From contig NW_020653851.1 in the NCBI RefSeq assembly GCF_003589595.1, forward strand, positions 21,627,260-21,691,259: a DNA stretch of 64,000 nt. Direction: 5' to 3'. A program made the translations under genes and the position numbers. This DNA comes from Hyposmocoma kahamanoa. Taxonomy: Eukaryota > Arthropoda > Insecta > Lepidoptera > Cosmopterigidae. The notes beneath the pieces were generated by a model that did no database searches, was not told the origin of the DNA, and saw only the letters and a program-made list of their open reading frames with translations. Shown here one piece after another: positions 37,101 through 52,100 of the stretch (its first letter is position 1; each line of letters starts with the position of its first letter).

Positions 37101-40100
37101 GCTTAACATCAGACGCACGACTTGTTCGTCCCGTCACTTGATATTATAAAAAAAAGTGGTTTGTGTGGTTTAGGTCAATAGCCGATTTTTTATTTTATTT
37201 TAATAGGTAACTTGCGCTCTTGACGGAACCTTCATGGTGCTAGAGTGCGAGACCAACGTGCTGCCAGCGAAGAAATCAAACAGTAGTGAGAGCGTGAGTG
37301 TAATTTAAGTTTTCTTAATAAAAATAATATTAATTTTATTTATAAACATTTGATACGTTATTGCCTTTAAATACAGATGGAAGTAGTTCAAGCTGAATGC
37401 GAGGTTGAAGATTCCATGCTCGATCTGACCAAAGAGCTGATAAAGTCGGTGCTATACTCTATCACTGACATTGAGACATTCCAACCGCGGCCCAAGCGCA
37501 TCACTGTCGTGTCCCGCATCTATCGATTACTGGGTGTAAAGAGTACCACACCTGATGAGCTGTTCTCTAGAAAGGTGAGTTTTTTTATTATTATCAAGTG
37601 ATGGGACAAACGAGTCGTGCGCCTAATAGTTAAACTATATGCCTGTCCATAACAGTAGGTAGCAGTAGAGCTCCTTGTGAAAGAGTTCGTCCAGGGTAGT
37701 ACTGAAACCTTACCTATTTCTGGCGCCAAGTAGTAATGCGCAATGATAGTGCCCCTCAGATCTTTTCAATTTAAAGCTCTGAGTGGCACTGTAACTGTTA
37801 GGGTGCTTATTCACCGCGAACATGTAATGTAACGTTCAAAAGCACAGGCGGTGGAGAGGTGAGCCGATCATTCGCTGCGCAACACTTGTAACATTCGGTA
37901 GCCTCCTTCACTGGGAGCAATCGCCTGTAATGTAACAATCTGTTCAGATTGTAAGGCTGCGACTCCACCAGGTATGGTGGAAATGTTTCAAGTCTTTACT
38001 TAAGTTAGGTGCCTGCGAGTGCCTTTGAGTACCTTTTTTTTTGAAACGCACACACTCAACATAGCCCCGCACTAGGGAAATCCTGTGTCGCGGGTGCCAT
38101 GGACACATACATAGACAACCACATATTACACCCAAACTCACGAGAGAAACAAATGTAGGCCATACAAACATTTCTCCCGGCCCGGGAATCGAACCTGAGA
38201 CGTCTGCGTGGCAGTCCGGCGTGGTAACCGTTCGGCCACGGAGGCAGTTAAATTTGGAGTGCCTTTGGAGTGCCTTTGGGTGCCTTTGTGTGCCATTGAG
38301 TGCCAGCGAGTGCCTTTGAGTCAAGGCTAGCACACAAGCAGTTACGTCACTTGATGTTATAGAAAAAAAGTGGCAGTGCCACTCAGAGCTTTAAATCGTA
38401 AAGATCTGAGGGGCACTGCCACTGTGCCTGTCACCCTGAGACATAAGTTGATAAGTCCCTTGCGCCTGTATTTTCAACAGCACCCTAGCGGCTTGTAGAC
38501 CTCGTTGATCCCAGATCATATTAATAACTCATTTTCGCTGAAAATGATGATTACGTTAGTTACGGTATGGGGGGCAGTATGGAACGTACAATGTAAAAGT
38601 GATAATGTTAATATCAGATTGAAAGCGGTAACTACGCAGAAGCGCTCGCCCTGGCCGACACGTTTAATCTGGACAGCGATTTGGTATACCAACAGCAGTG
38701 GAGGAAGAACCCTGTCTCCACTGAGGCCATCCAGAAATATTTGGTAAGTAATGATAAAAATAATAACGCGTACACACTCATAGCGTCGCACTAGGGTAAC
38801 AAATATTTCTCCCGGCCCGGGAATCGTACCCGGGACCCCCGCGTGGCAGTCCAGCTTGGTAACAGTTCGGCCACGGAGGCAGTTATTAAGTATTTTTATT
38901 ATTATTAAGTATAAACTCGTTATTCTTTTTAAGTTACGATTCTAAGGGAAACTCAATCCATCATCTGGGGGACGTAAGCTGGAGTTTCACCTTTAAATTA
39001 CGCTTACACGTTTATATGGCGAACGGCCATGGAGTGGATATCCCTGCGTGCAGACTTATCCCTTGAACGGTATAACTTGGGCCTTTTCAAGGCGAGAGTG
39101 AATAGGCATTAATTAGGTGTGCGTGCTCAATCGTCAACCTTATTGTCATTTTCTATCAAGTGAGATAGAGGTCAAATGCGCACTTGTTTTTTTATAAAAG
39201 ACACAGAATTGTATTAAACCGGTCTGAAAAAGGGTTGAGTCGAAGAACCTTTTCGCTCTTATTGCATCGTCATAAAGTTATGCCGCCGCGATAAAGCTAT
39301 TCATTTACTGTCAAATTCGAGTGTTAAACCGGCATTTAAAGCTTTTATCACAATAGTTAACATGACATGGACCGTAACGTCACATTTTTGATGGCTGCAA
39401 AAGACTGTCGCAGTGCCAAACATGGCCGCAAGATCACAGCTGATTTTAAAACATTTTGACAGTTCTGTACAGTAGTTTTATCAACGTAAAAATTGAGCGC
39501 GACAAACGAGATGAAAAGAAATAATAAAAACGAACAAATTGTAAAGTACAAATATTGAAAAAAAGGTGAGGAGAACATTTTTAATACAGTTAAATACATG
39601 AGAGTAATTAGAAACACGTAAATAATATAAGTAAAATATGTAAAAACTGAAACTACAAAAACCCGTTTCATCGTTTTCGCGGCGATGGTTAAAGATACGC
39701 AATTTTATATCATTATACTTGTTCTTGAGAACGAATGACTCTATTGTGGTATCTTACCGATTCGGTATTCGCAATAAAAAAAATGTAATAATGGCAACAT
39801 AGCTTTATGAACTGAAATAAATATGTCACGGGGTGGTTTATCACACATTGCATGCCATGCTACGGCCGCTGGTATGCTTATGCCGATTCCGTTTTAATAA
39901 CTGGGGTGATTTCTTAATAGTGCGGTATTAGTCTTAGAGTGGTTCAGCGATGACAACGCGAGACTGCATCGATACAAACGCGCGATTGCAGCGATGTAGT
40001 CGCGTGCTAGCATCGCTGCTAAAAGTCGCCGTCTGTAACCGCTCTTAGACTGCTAACAGATTGATTGCATGTCCGCAGTTAAATGTGTTTGCAGTGAAGT

Positions 40101-43100
40101 CGTAATCAACTTCATGCAGCCGAGTCGATTTCGACTGCATGCGGTTAATGCGTGAAGTCGTTATCCGAGACCTCGATTGCATGAATTTGATCTTGGAAAT
40201 TGACCTCAGTATTGGTCCCATTTAAATTTGAAGAAAATATTCCACCTCTAAGGGTAGTAAACTAGGGGATGAATCCAATTTTACGCACTTTCCGGTAACC
40301 AATTGCAATAAAACTTGGCAAATAGATGTAATTCGAAAAAGATGTAACTTTTGCGGTCGGTTTTTTCTTATAAACAAGTTGTTATTTACTACACATGTCG
40401 CACTCGCCACATTTTTTAACTTGTTCAAACGTATTAAATTTATATTTCATCACCCTCCACATTGTCGTATATATGTCGTAATGTGTAACGCGTACGATCT
40501 TATTCGGTTTTCAAAAATGATCATTCACCTCTAATTGTCGTATACTGCTCCGGCATCATCAACTCCGTCCACATATGAACCTAATAATAAATCTAGTTAA
40601 TTTATTTCCAACAAATGTCAAAAATGAAAAGAAAGGGTAACAAATAAAATATTGGTGACTTCGGCGGCCCAACAGGTTCTAAACAGGACTTGTTTTAGGT
40701 TTGATAATTGCACCAACTACTAAAAATCCGCGCGCCCTAATTCGTCCGAACGCTGTAAATCTCCAATTAAAGTTCCGTTATAAAAGTTGCGGAAGCAGAA
40801 ACTGGAACAGATGTGAAAAAGCATGCCGAACTTTCGCAATTGCGGAAGCAGAAGTCTGTTCCATCACTAACGTGTATATGTATATTATGTCCAGAGCAAA
40901 GTGTCTAAGAAGATCTGGGCAGTGCACCAGTGCGTGGACAGGTTGCCAGAAACTGTACCAGCGGCCAAAGAATTACTGCATTTCGGCTTACAACTAACCA
41001 ACGAACGCATTTTGGATGGTAAGCTAATGTCGACGATTTTTCCACGCCGCCGAGAGTTTTACCGGCGGCATACACATTTTAACAAAAATAGCCGGATTTG
41101 ATTATCTATATTGAATTAAAATGAAACACTAAAATAAGTCTCCTCTTTGTATTTTTCATAAACATAGTTCTAAATACAGTGTATGTATGTATGAATTTAC
41201 AAAAACTGACAATCCTATCGAACTTGTGCTCAGCAATTGGATGAATGGGTCGAGAATGATTCAAATTAAACAAGCTCGGCTATTTATTCCATGAGCGTGA
41301 AAAATATTCAGTCGATAGTCGATAGAATATTTATCGACTGCAATCACTAGCTGCTCGCATGCGGGCAATACTTTTGCGCAATGAACTAAGCCCCCGCTCC
41401 GGTCGCCCGCAGCCGCCCGAAACCGAATACCGTGGTAACTCAAAATTGTGGAATTGAGAATAAAAAAATTCTGAATGGATCTTATTGCGAATAATTGTAG
41501 TTATATTTTATTTATACATAATATTTTTAGTTAGCCATTTATAAACGAGAATATCTATTTATTGGTTTCATTCGGTAATTTTTTGAACTTTAAAATCGTG
41601 TTCTCAATTTCACAATTTTGTGTTACGACACTCATTAATGTTTGTATGCCAAATATTTGATCGGCCGTAGAAAAACTAATTTGTTACTGTCAACGTCGAT
41701 AGAACCCGTGTTTTTGCAAATAAATGAGCTACTTTGATTTAAACTTTCATTTCACACATTATTTGATTTTTAGTTCGGGACTTAATCATGTATAAAACAT
41801 ATTTTAATTACCTCGAATACTTCGATTTCGATACTTGATGTCGTTTACATGTATCGAGTATATTAATCAAAAATAGAGACGAAGTGTCATTTATTTTGTT
41901 TCAAAACTATTCTGCTAAATCATTACTGTGACAACTGCGCTCCGATTGGCCAGCCCGAATTCGAAACAAATTGACAGGTGTCGTCAATTGTTTCACTTCA
42001 AATCGACCAGTTTAACTAGAGCTGTGCTATAATGGACGAAAATTTCATATTTAATATTTAATTATAGATGAAATGTGATTCAGTTTGTTTTGTAATTAGA
42101 TGTTTTGCTGTTTTTTTCCACACCACCGAATGGAACAGCCCCCCATAGTTAGAGATGTTATCTTTATCACAATAAATACAGAATATTTTTGGAATATACG
42201 GAGTCGTACACACAGGTCAGTTGTTGGCGTAATTAATATATGTTTTGTATATGATTAAGTCCCGGACTAAAAATCAAATAAAGCTATGAATAAGCTCATA
42301 ATCTTACGTCATTATTTCTGACAGAAATTAACAAAGATCGCGATGAAGACGACATAAAGGACCTAGATGACATTACTTTGGAGGATCTGAACGCTTACAC
42401 CAGCGAGCTGCTGCGTTGTCGACATGTCATGCTCTTTTATAAGGAACGACTACGTCTGTACGAGGTAACTTGCTTTAGAAGAATAACTTTCTCGTGTTAT
42501 AGGAATTGTTTCTTCTTGTTTTAATGAAATAAGATGCTCTTACGTTAAACGGAAAAATGCATTTATTTTATAATTTATAATGTGGCTCCACACTATGAGC
42601 AGTGCGCATCCCTTACAGCCAAAATGATTTTTTTTTTCTTTTATTCTTCCTTTCTTCTGTCTGCCTACGAACAGTTTTCTTGTTTATACATATTTCCACA
42701 TTAAATGTCTCAATTCTAACCAGCTAAGTAGCAATAAGGCCGCCTGTTGTACATTAGCTTAATCTGTGATGCACTAATGTCATCTCTTTTCATGCACTAA
42801 TTTATGGTACAAAAAGCAGGTAGATTAAAAGTCTCAAATTAGACGAACTTGTATTTTGGGAGGCAGTTAATTTACATGAATACATCGAGTATGTAACCAG
42901 AAATAGAAGCAAAATGTCATTTAATTTGTTAGAATATTATTCTGGCAAATCATTACGATGACAGCTGCGCTCCGATTGGCCAGCCCGAATTCGAAAAAAT
43001 GACGGGTGTCGTCAATTGTTTCACTTCAAATTGACCTGTTTAACTTTAGCTTCGACAATCGCAAAAATTACATATTTAATATTTAATTACCGATGCAATG

Positions 43101-46100
43101 TGATTGCGGTTGTTTTGTAATTAGATGTTTTGCTGTTTTTCCCACGTCACCGAATGGAACAGCCCTCATTGTTAGAGATATTATGTTTATTACAATAAAC
43201 ACATAATATTTTTGGAATATACGGAGACGTACACACATACTATTTCAGTTTTCTAATTTGTGATTTGAACGCTAACGAGAGTTGATATTTGAAAGTGATA
43301 TAAGGCCCATTTACCTGATGATTTTCCAGGGATGGCCCTTATTTCGTCTCTGTTTCTGGTTATATACTTATTATATTATACATTTTCTACACTAGGTTTA
43401 AAATTCAGTCGTAATGAGCGGAGTAAGCGTATTATAGTAATAAAAAAATAGCAATAGGAATACTTAGGACATGTCTGTAAGAAATTTGAAAAGGTATATT
43501 ATAAAAAAAATACGCTGTGAGGGTCATATTGACTTAAGCGTCTTACAAAAAGGTGGCTACGTTAGAAGTCAAGTGGATTAGTAATAACTTGCCCAGATAA
43601 CGTTCGATGTTTTCTACAAATACCCTTATACGTAGTTTTTGTGGATAGGCGATCCTCAAGTGCGAGAAATCAACGTATGTGAAAGATGAGTACGACCGCC
43701 TGCGCAGCAATAGCATTGTGCGCAGTGCCATGGAGATCGCTAAAGAGGGACGCATCGAAGCGCTCACTTGCCTCTGGCCGCACATAAAGGTAATATTTAC
43801 TACTAAGTAGTCTACTAAAGTTTATCAGTTTTTATTGTTGTCTTATTCAGATACAATAATATGCTCCGACGTCATGGCATGTTTACACAGGGTCAACTGT
43901 CGCTTTCGGCATACTATTTCGCCTTGCCAAAGGAGGCTCAGTGGCCTCGCTGTTTACAATTAGTCGACCAGTCGACCTGGTATAAACGCGCCATTAAACA
44001 GAAAAACGACACGGTTACAGAAGACTGTGTACAGAATATATAAAGAGTCAAGGAGCGTCTCAAAGTTGGCATCAAAGTCATAGATCGAGATTCGTATTCC
44101 GAATTCCTAATCTCTAATAAATACTCGTAAAGTGCAAGACATGGGAGTTAACATGGATCGCTGTATATGCTTGTGGTAAGAAAGTAAAGAAAAAAATTAA
44201 CATTCTTACACTAGTGTCACAGTACATTTATGAAAATTTAATTTATGTTGAGAAGAGTTCTTAGGTTTTCGCGATTGTTACACATAGGAAATGAAACTAT
44301 GTTTCCGGATTTAAGTAGCGTATATTTGTGTTTTCAAACAAACTAAGGTTTTGGGCCCTTTACAGGTCCCATGGTCACGGTTGACTTTTTATTGATTATG
44401 TTAAGAAGAATAGTTATTAAATTTTGATTGAATGTCAGAATGTTTCACCACTATGACATCTAATTATTTTTGTGAAATTACTCCACTAGTTTGTTATACG
44501 AATACTTAGAAAAAAATCCTTTTTATGAAATATTCTGACATTCAATAAAATTTTAATTACAGTTAATAGCGACATATCTAGCCAGGGCTGGTAGCTGTAA
44601 AGGTACCTAACTGGGTGACGAAATACTTTCGTCTATAATTCTATAATAATTCGTTTCGTGGCTTAATTGGCCTCTGACACGGTTTGCTAGGAGACGTCGG
44701 TTAAAATTCGGCTGGATCGAATGAATTTTTTCTAAGTGTTCGTTCTTTTTATTAATAATTATAGGAATAGTAATTTTTTTACGAAAAATTGTGATAAAAA
44801 GGTTTATACTTAATAATTATACAGCTTCTGCGTACTTAGATAAAAAAATCCCTGGCAATTAAGTGACCCGTTTAGCTCTTGCAGATCTCGATCTACGATA
44901 TTTGAAGTAAACAATGTAAATGATAAATGCGCATTGTGATATTAGGGAGAGCCCGAGCGAATTGCATATGCAGTTGTATTTACATATGTGTTTACAGAAG
45001 AATTTGTGATTTTGTATTCGTGGTTTTTACTGCAACGGCACATTAGTACGTATGCAATTCCGAGCTTTCATAATATGACTATGCAAATGTTTATTTACAA
45101 AAAGGAACCTCCTGGATTTCCTTACTCATTCTTTTCAGGGGAATCTGCCTTACGAATAAGCAGTAGAGTTTAATCAATGTGACGGGACAAACAAGTCGTG
45201 CGCCTGATGGTAAGCGACACGCCTGTCCATAACAGTTGCAGTACCATTCAGAGCTTCAAATCGCAAAGATCTGAGGGGCACTGCCACTGCACCCGTCACC
45301 CTGAGACATAAGTTGACAAGTTCCATGTGCCTGTAATTTCACCAGCACCCTTACCCTTCAAAACCGGAACGCGTAATGCTGCCATTACTGCTTTCTCGGC
45401 AGAAATAGGTAAGGTGGCAGTACTACCCTGGACGACCTCTAGAAGAAGAAGATTATTTGACTTTGAGAGTTTGATTTTGATGATAACAAATTAATCTACT
45501 TCCAAAGACCATCCCGATGCAACTTGCGGTACTCAGCAAGCTACCAGAGACAATCAACCCGATAGACTACCAACACCTACTGCCGGTGCGTCAGCCCGTG
45601 CAGTGGTTCGAGAAGAAATCACCAATTAAACTGCAAGCCGATGAGCACGAGAACGATTGGTGTAGGAAGGAGATTTTCAGGTTATTTCAATTTGAAACTA
45701 ATTTATTAAATAATTTCAGAGAAAATTTGTTCTTAATAATAATACACACACTGGCACATTTAAAAAAAAATTAGTAAAATCCCCAAGATAATGCAGTGTT
45801 GTTTGAATTTTTTTTAATTTTTTTTTATTTTAGGACTCGCGTGAAAGCAAATAATCTCAATATAGAGTACTAAAAAAACGGTGTTCCTGGAATTACATCT
45901 ATTTGTCAAGTTTTATTGGATTCATTCTCTAGTTTACCACCCTTAGAGGTGCAATATTTTCTTCAAATTTAAATGGGACCAATAAGAGGTACCGTCTTTC
46001 CAACAAAAAAAGAATCATTGAAATCGGTTCATAATTGCACAAATTGCAAAAACAGTACAGTCGAATTCGGAACCTCATCCTCTTTTTGAAGTCGGTTAAA

Positions 46101-49100
46101 AATACGTGGAAAAAAGTTGCTATTGTCAATTGCAATGTACACTTTTTCCTTAGCCTTATATTATAATAAAATGGGTGTTTTTGGTATACAATTTTGTACA
46201 TTTAAGGAGGTAGGACGATTGTTGATAATAATGTTAAAGCTAACTGCCTCCATGGCCGAATGGTTGCCAAGCTGGACTGCCACGCAGTGGTCCCGGGTTC
46301 GATTCCTGAGCCGGGAGAAATATTTGTATAGCCTATATTTATTTCTCTCGCGAGTTTGTGTGTTATTTATGGTTGTCTTTGCTTGTGTCCATGGCACCCG
46401 CGATACAGCGTTTCCCTAGAGCGGGGCTATGAGTGTCTGTGTTATTGCGTTATATCATGGACCTACGAACAATTATTTTATTGATAATGCACTCACAACT
46501 GTTGGATAGCGTCCGCACTTTTTAAGCTGCCTAATAAATCACTCTTTACGAACAGATCAATCTGGAGTTCAAACTGGTCTGAAGAGACAACGCCAGAAGC
46601 AGAAACGGCGTCTGAGGAATCCGAGATGGACGCAGTATCTGCATGGTATGATAAATGTTTTGTGCATTCATTTTGAACGAGTGAATGAATGAGTGATGCA
46701 ATTCAATATTCTTTATTGCACATTAAAATTACAATTATAACAGTAATTTAAATAAAAAATATATAAATAAATAACTTGAACTGAGTAGTAGTAGTAGAGC
46801 TCTTTAGAGAAGTACTGCCACCTTACCTATTTCTGCCGCCAAGCTGTAATGTAAGCATTACTGTGTTTCGGTTTAGAAGGGTAAGGTTGCTGGTGATAAT
46901 ACAGACACATGGGGCTTGTTAATTTACGTCTCGTAGTGACGGGCGGAGTAGCAGCGCCCCTTAGGGTTAAAGCACAGAGCGACACTGCAACTGGTATGGA
47001 TAGGCGTCGCTTACCACCAGGCGCACGACTAGTTCGTCCTTTCACTTGATATCATAAAATAGCACATTGTGTATTAAGGACGGTAAATAAGACATCAGCA
47101 ACGAGGGCCTATTAGAAGCCCGAAGCCGAAGGCTGATGGCTTTAATAACTCGAGTTTTGTATTTTTTACCGTCCGTGATACATACAATGCTTTTCTTCAC
47201 ATTTGCGAGTAAATAAATGCAATGTTTATTTCTTGTATGAATAAATGTGATTCACAACACAACAATTATGGCGGGGTTTTTGTTTTTTTTTTCATCATCA
47301 GATAATACAACTCGAACTAAAATGTTGCAAAACGCACAACGTATTTTTAGCTCTTATTACATGAATATAAATCCGGCTTAAAGGTTTTTGATAACTGTGG
47401 TGATAACCTGTCTTAACCGAACAGGTACAACAGTCGCGCTAGAGAAATCGAAGAACGCAGCGGTTTGGTGTCTCATGCGTTAAATCTAGTCACTATTGCG
47501 TCTGTGGGCGGAGGCGTCGAGGGCCTGGACAATATCATGTTCTACCTCCTCACGTTGGACACATTGATCTATGACATTAATGTGGAGAATGTCACTTTGA
47601 AGCAGTTGAAGAAGCTTTCTACGCTGGAAACTTGCGCGCTTTTGATGGAAATGGTGAGTTGGCGTTTATTTTAATTTCCTCTCTTAATAATGAAACATTT
47701 ATAAATGCCTCGTAGTCCGAACAGTTAATATGCTGCACCCGGGCCTGGAGAAATATTTGTGGGCCTACATTCATTTCTTTCATGAGTTTGTGTATAATTT
47801 GTGGAGTTGTCTATGTGTCCATGGCACCCGCGATACAGGGTTTCTTTAGTGCGAGGTTATGACGGTGTGCGTTATTATTATTACTTTATTATTTTAGTAG
47901 TACCCAGTGTTGAGTCATGGAATAATTTCCACTTTAAAAAAATCATATTTTTCATAAAAATAAATATTTTTCGGATATTTTTCCTGTAATTTTCCGCATT
48001 TGACGTTGACACCTGTCAAAAGTCGAAGTTACTGAACGATAAATCATTTTAAATCTCGAATTTCTATGTGTGGCGTTATGCTAAACAAATTTATTTTATA
48101 ATTCACGCTAAATAACACTTCAAAAGATATTTCTAAACGTAGAACATAATATAAGCCTTCGAAATTATATACACTCAATACTTGAGCTATAGGTCCATGC
48201 TATTACCATTTATTAATTAACATAAGAATAATAAAAGGAAATGAAGAAATAACAAAATTATGAGAAAACTAAATCAGTACGTATTTGCATGCAAACGGAA
48301 CACGAATTGTGTGTATCAGTTTGTGCATGCGTGCGTGCTTGTGTGTGTTTGAATGTGCGCTTGTGAAGTAACCTTACGTTAAATGCAGTATTTACATATT
48401 GATATTTTTGTACCAGAATCGCGGACTAAGTTCTCGATTCCATAATCGAGATATAAATAAATAATAAATAAATATTTGTCAACCATTGACTTACAAATAA
48501 ATGGACGACGGGTCTAATACAAAAACCACGAAAAAAATGTCCCAAGTCAACCTATTCGAAATTTAAATTGTTATGTCATCGCAGTATCGCGCTGTCCGTA
48601 GAACAAATGAAGACTAAAGCGGAGTGTCGCGCTCTGTATACGATTTTAGCGCCTTACAAGTGCGGACACTTTTTAGCGCGGACCCGACGTCCATATAATT
48701 GTAAGTCAATGTTGTCAACTATAAAAGTTAAGTAACTAAAGCACTTGTGTCATGGAAATCGGAAACAATGACAGCACCACAAACACCCAGACCCGAGACA
48801 ATGTAGAAGAGTTTTGTACATTGACCCGGCCGGGGATCGAACCCGGGACCTGAGAGATGGCGACACCATGAAAACCGGCGTGAAAGCTACTCGACCACGA
48901 AGGTCGTCATTATATCTATGACATCGAGTATATAACTAGAAATAGAGACGAAGTGAGGGCAACTAAATCCTTGGCAACTCATCATGCAAATGGGCCTTAT
49001 ATCACTTTTAAATATCAACTCTCGTTTGCACTGAAATCACAAATTGTAAATCTGAAATAGTAGAGCGCCAACAACTGACCTGTCTGTACATCTCCGTATA

Positions 49101-52100
49101 TTACAAAAATTTTCTGTATTTATTGTAATAAAGATAATATCTCTAACAATGGCGTGCTGTTCCATTCGGTGGTGTGGGTAAAATAGCAAAACATCTAATT
49201 ACAAAACAAACGGAATGACATTTCATCGGTAATTATGTATTAAATATGTAACTTTTAAACTTTTGGTTTATTATAGCAAAGCTCAAGTTAAAGTGGTCGA
49301 TTTGAAGTGAAACAATTGACGACATTCGGGCTGCCCAATCGAAGAGCAGTTGTTATCGTAATGATTTGGCAGAATAGTTTTCAAACAAATTAAATGACAT
49401 TTCGTTTCTACTTCTGGTTATATACTCGATTATCTTTGATGAGACACAATAATAAACACGTGAACGCTTCAATTCTGGAATGAATGGCGCGTGTGACGTC
49501 GCGCAACACGAGTGCACCGCGAAATTATCCGAATGTGCGCGTCCGTATACGGCACGCGGCAGGCGTGCACACATACAAGCCGCGCTGTTACATTTGTACG
49601 GAGTTACCATACTTGACTTATTAAAAAACGAAACCAAAAGCAACAAATGTCTTTTCAGTCGACACCAGCGACTTTCGTGGCAGACTTGAAGCAGTTCGTC
49701 ATCCCATTCCTGAAGCGGTACGAGAACTTGACGCAGACAGCAAACGCGTGTCAAGTGCATCTCATGGACTACCTTGAGAGTATAAGTGTCAATGACCTTT
49801 CATACATTCTGTTGGTAAGTTTATTGCAAATTGCTTAATTTTTAATAGTCTTTAAGTACAGACTTTTTAAACACAGGCTCTTGAAACTATATAAAGTATT
49901 TTTGTGAAAAGATTGGGAGCCATTCTCCAACCTCTTTTCGCGTTTGACTGTACCCTACACTAGAAGTAGGCATAGATAATAGGTAGGCGTAGATAAATAA
50001 GCATGTAAAAATATAAAAATGCCGAAAAACAAATGAAATTGCACCGTGCAGTGGCTAAGTGTAATACTAACTAAGCTGCGTTAAAATGAAATGATGAAAA
50101 ACAACTACAGAATATACCGACAAAATTGATTCTATTTGGCAAGCAATCGAGAACTAGTTCATATTACAATTTTTTGAAAAAAAAAAAAAATACCGAATAT
50201 ATATCTCAGTATGCCAGTAGCAGTATAGTTCCTTGTGAAAGAAGTACTGTCACCTTATCTATTTGTGAAGCCAAGCAGTTATGAGAGCATTACTGCGTTC
50301 CAGTTTTGAAGGGTAAGGGAGCTGGTGAAATTACAAGCACGTTGGACTTTTCAACTTATGTCTCAGATTGACGTGCGCAGTGGCAGTGCTCCTCAGATCT
50401 TTGCGATTTTAAGCTCTTGAGTGGCACTGCGACTGCTATGGACAGGCGTGCCGCTTACCACCAGGCGCACGACTTGTACGTACCGTTACTTGGTAGCATA
50501 AAATAGTACATTGTGTATTAAGGACCTTGAATAGGAAATTACTAACGACGATCTATTAGAAGCCCTAACTCGAGTTTTGTATTTTTTTTAGCGTCTGTGA
50601 TAATACGAGGTTTTTTTTCACATTTGCGAGGAAATAAATGCAATGTTTATTTCTTGTATGATTAAATATGGTTTACAACACAATAATTATAGCGGGTTTT
50701 TGTTTTTTTTTAATCATCAGATGGCCAGCTAGATATTCTTCCATAGATAATATAACTCGAACTAAAATGTTGTAAAAAGCAAAGACGAGTACAGCCATGT
50801 TGGTTTGTAAAAAAAAATTGCTACATTTTTATATAGAAAATAATTAAAAATCAATTATAAGAAATTCTTAATAATAAGTATTTAAGTATATAGCTGAATT
50901 GCAATTAAATTTCTGTTTAGATAACATTTTAAGCGAATATTTTAATTTTGAACATAAGTAACCTGGAACTTGAACCTGACTTATGTGAAGAAGTATGTCG
51001 TGCTACAAAATAAAAAAAACTCCTTACCGACCATAGCTGTAATGGGAAGAAAAAAGGCCCGAGGGTTTTATTTAGGGCATTAAGCCCGATATACATTTAT
51101 CCGACGTGTAGTGTCGTGACGCGTCAGAACGGTATGGGCTTCATACACAGCACAAGGCGTCGCATTAGATTGCGACACACTAATATAAATCTAACCATAT
51201 TAAATATATGAAACCGATACCTTGCTGACGCGTCACGACACGACACGTCAGACAAATGTATATCCATCTGTATAGTCGAGTTAGCCACCATGCTGACAAA
51301 TCGACACCTCCTACGTAAAGTATCGTATGTCGAAATTGCCAAGTTTACATGGAAGCATTTTAAAGTTCTGAATTCACTGAAATGAGCATAACACGACAAA
51401 GCTAATCTAATAGATCATCTAACCGATATGTAGGGTTTTACAATACTCTGTGTAAGTAACCGTTTGCCGAATAAAACTGAAAAATGCTAAAGTCACCTGT
51501 TATGCTCCTTTCAGTGCATTCAAAACTTTAAAACACTTCCCTGTAAACTTGGCAATTTCGACATACGATACTTTACGTAGGAGGGGTCGAAATGTAAATC
51601 CATCTTTATAGTCGAGTTAGCCACCATGCAATCATACTATTTACAAGCCAGTGTGATGAAAAAGTTTTGTTAACCAAAGAAACGGAGTAAAATTATTAGG
51701 TTAGCTCAATGGCGGTCACACTGTTGTAGAGATGCGGTAATCTTCTTGTTCTATCAGGTTCTCCAATCGCCGAGCGAATTCGAGCTGGAGGTTTCTGTTC
51801 ATCTGGAGCTAGCTGAGAGATGCCTCTTTGCGTACACCGGCACTGACCAACTCGACAAGGCCTGCGATTTGCTCGACACGCTACTAAGGGAAAGGTACTG
51901 TTTTAATTGAGACTAGAAACCAGTTCACAAATGTCGAAGTGATTACTCCGATTATGGGATATGCGATTATGGGATTCCATAACACACAAAAAAATACGAA
52001 CGACAGAAACAGAAATACGAATTAAGAACCTCCTCGTTTTTTGAAGCCAGTCAAAAATACTGCCTCGCAGAGGTCCCAGGTTTGATTTCCGGGACGGTCG

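Larger units (their letters stand above)
32785..37574 (+). other. NBAS: NBAS exons 4-10, beta-propeller region
   Basis: These exons encode the Nbas_N WD-like propeller: ADIIFMPLRVKDTKW, NWEVLVVTYDGKLRGYLVS, SAGITAWRILNDDPFYKL, HMVLSPDGSKLVCLHCNGDI, YAADVNWWTNE, SRFSGAVTVCDIKDMINILG, ALDGTFMVLECE, then PRPKRITVVSRIYRLLGVKS with TTPDELFSRK. Order and spacing match human NBAS. Introns hold several GACGGGACGAAC-type repeats. Confidence 0.93.

Noticed and set aside
38505..38747. Separate 80-codon open frame
   Set aside because: Another frame over NBAS exon 11; the NBAS frame has clear similarity.
43861..44043. 60-codon open frame in an NBAS intron
   Set aside because: No splice consistency with NBAS and no recognisable motif.
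46247..46330. tRNA gene
   Set aside because: tRNA-like head attached to a conserved SINE body found at six or more other places in the window.
49480..49640. CpG-rich stretch as a hidden promoter or gene
   Set aside because: No frame with family character; it sits immediately before NBAS exon 18 and may simply be intron sequence.
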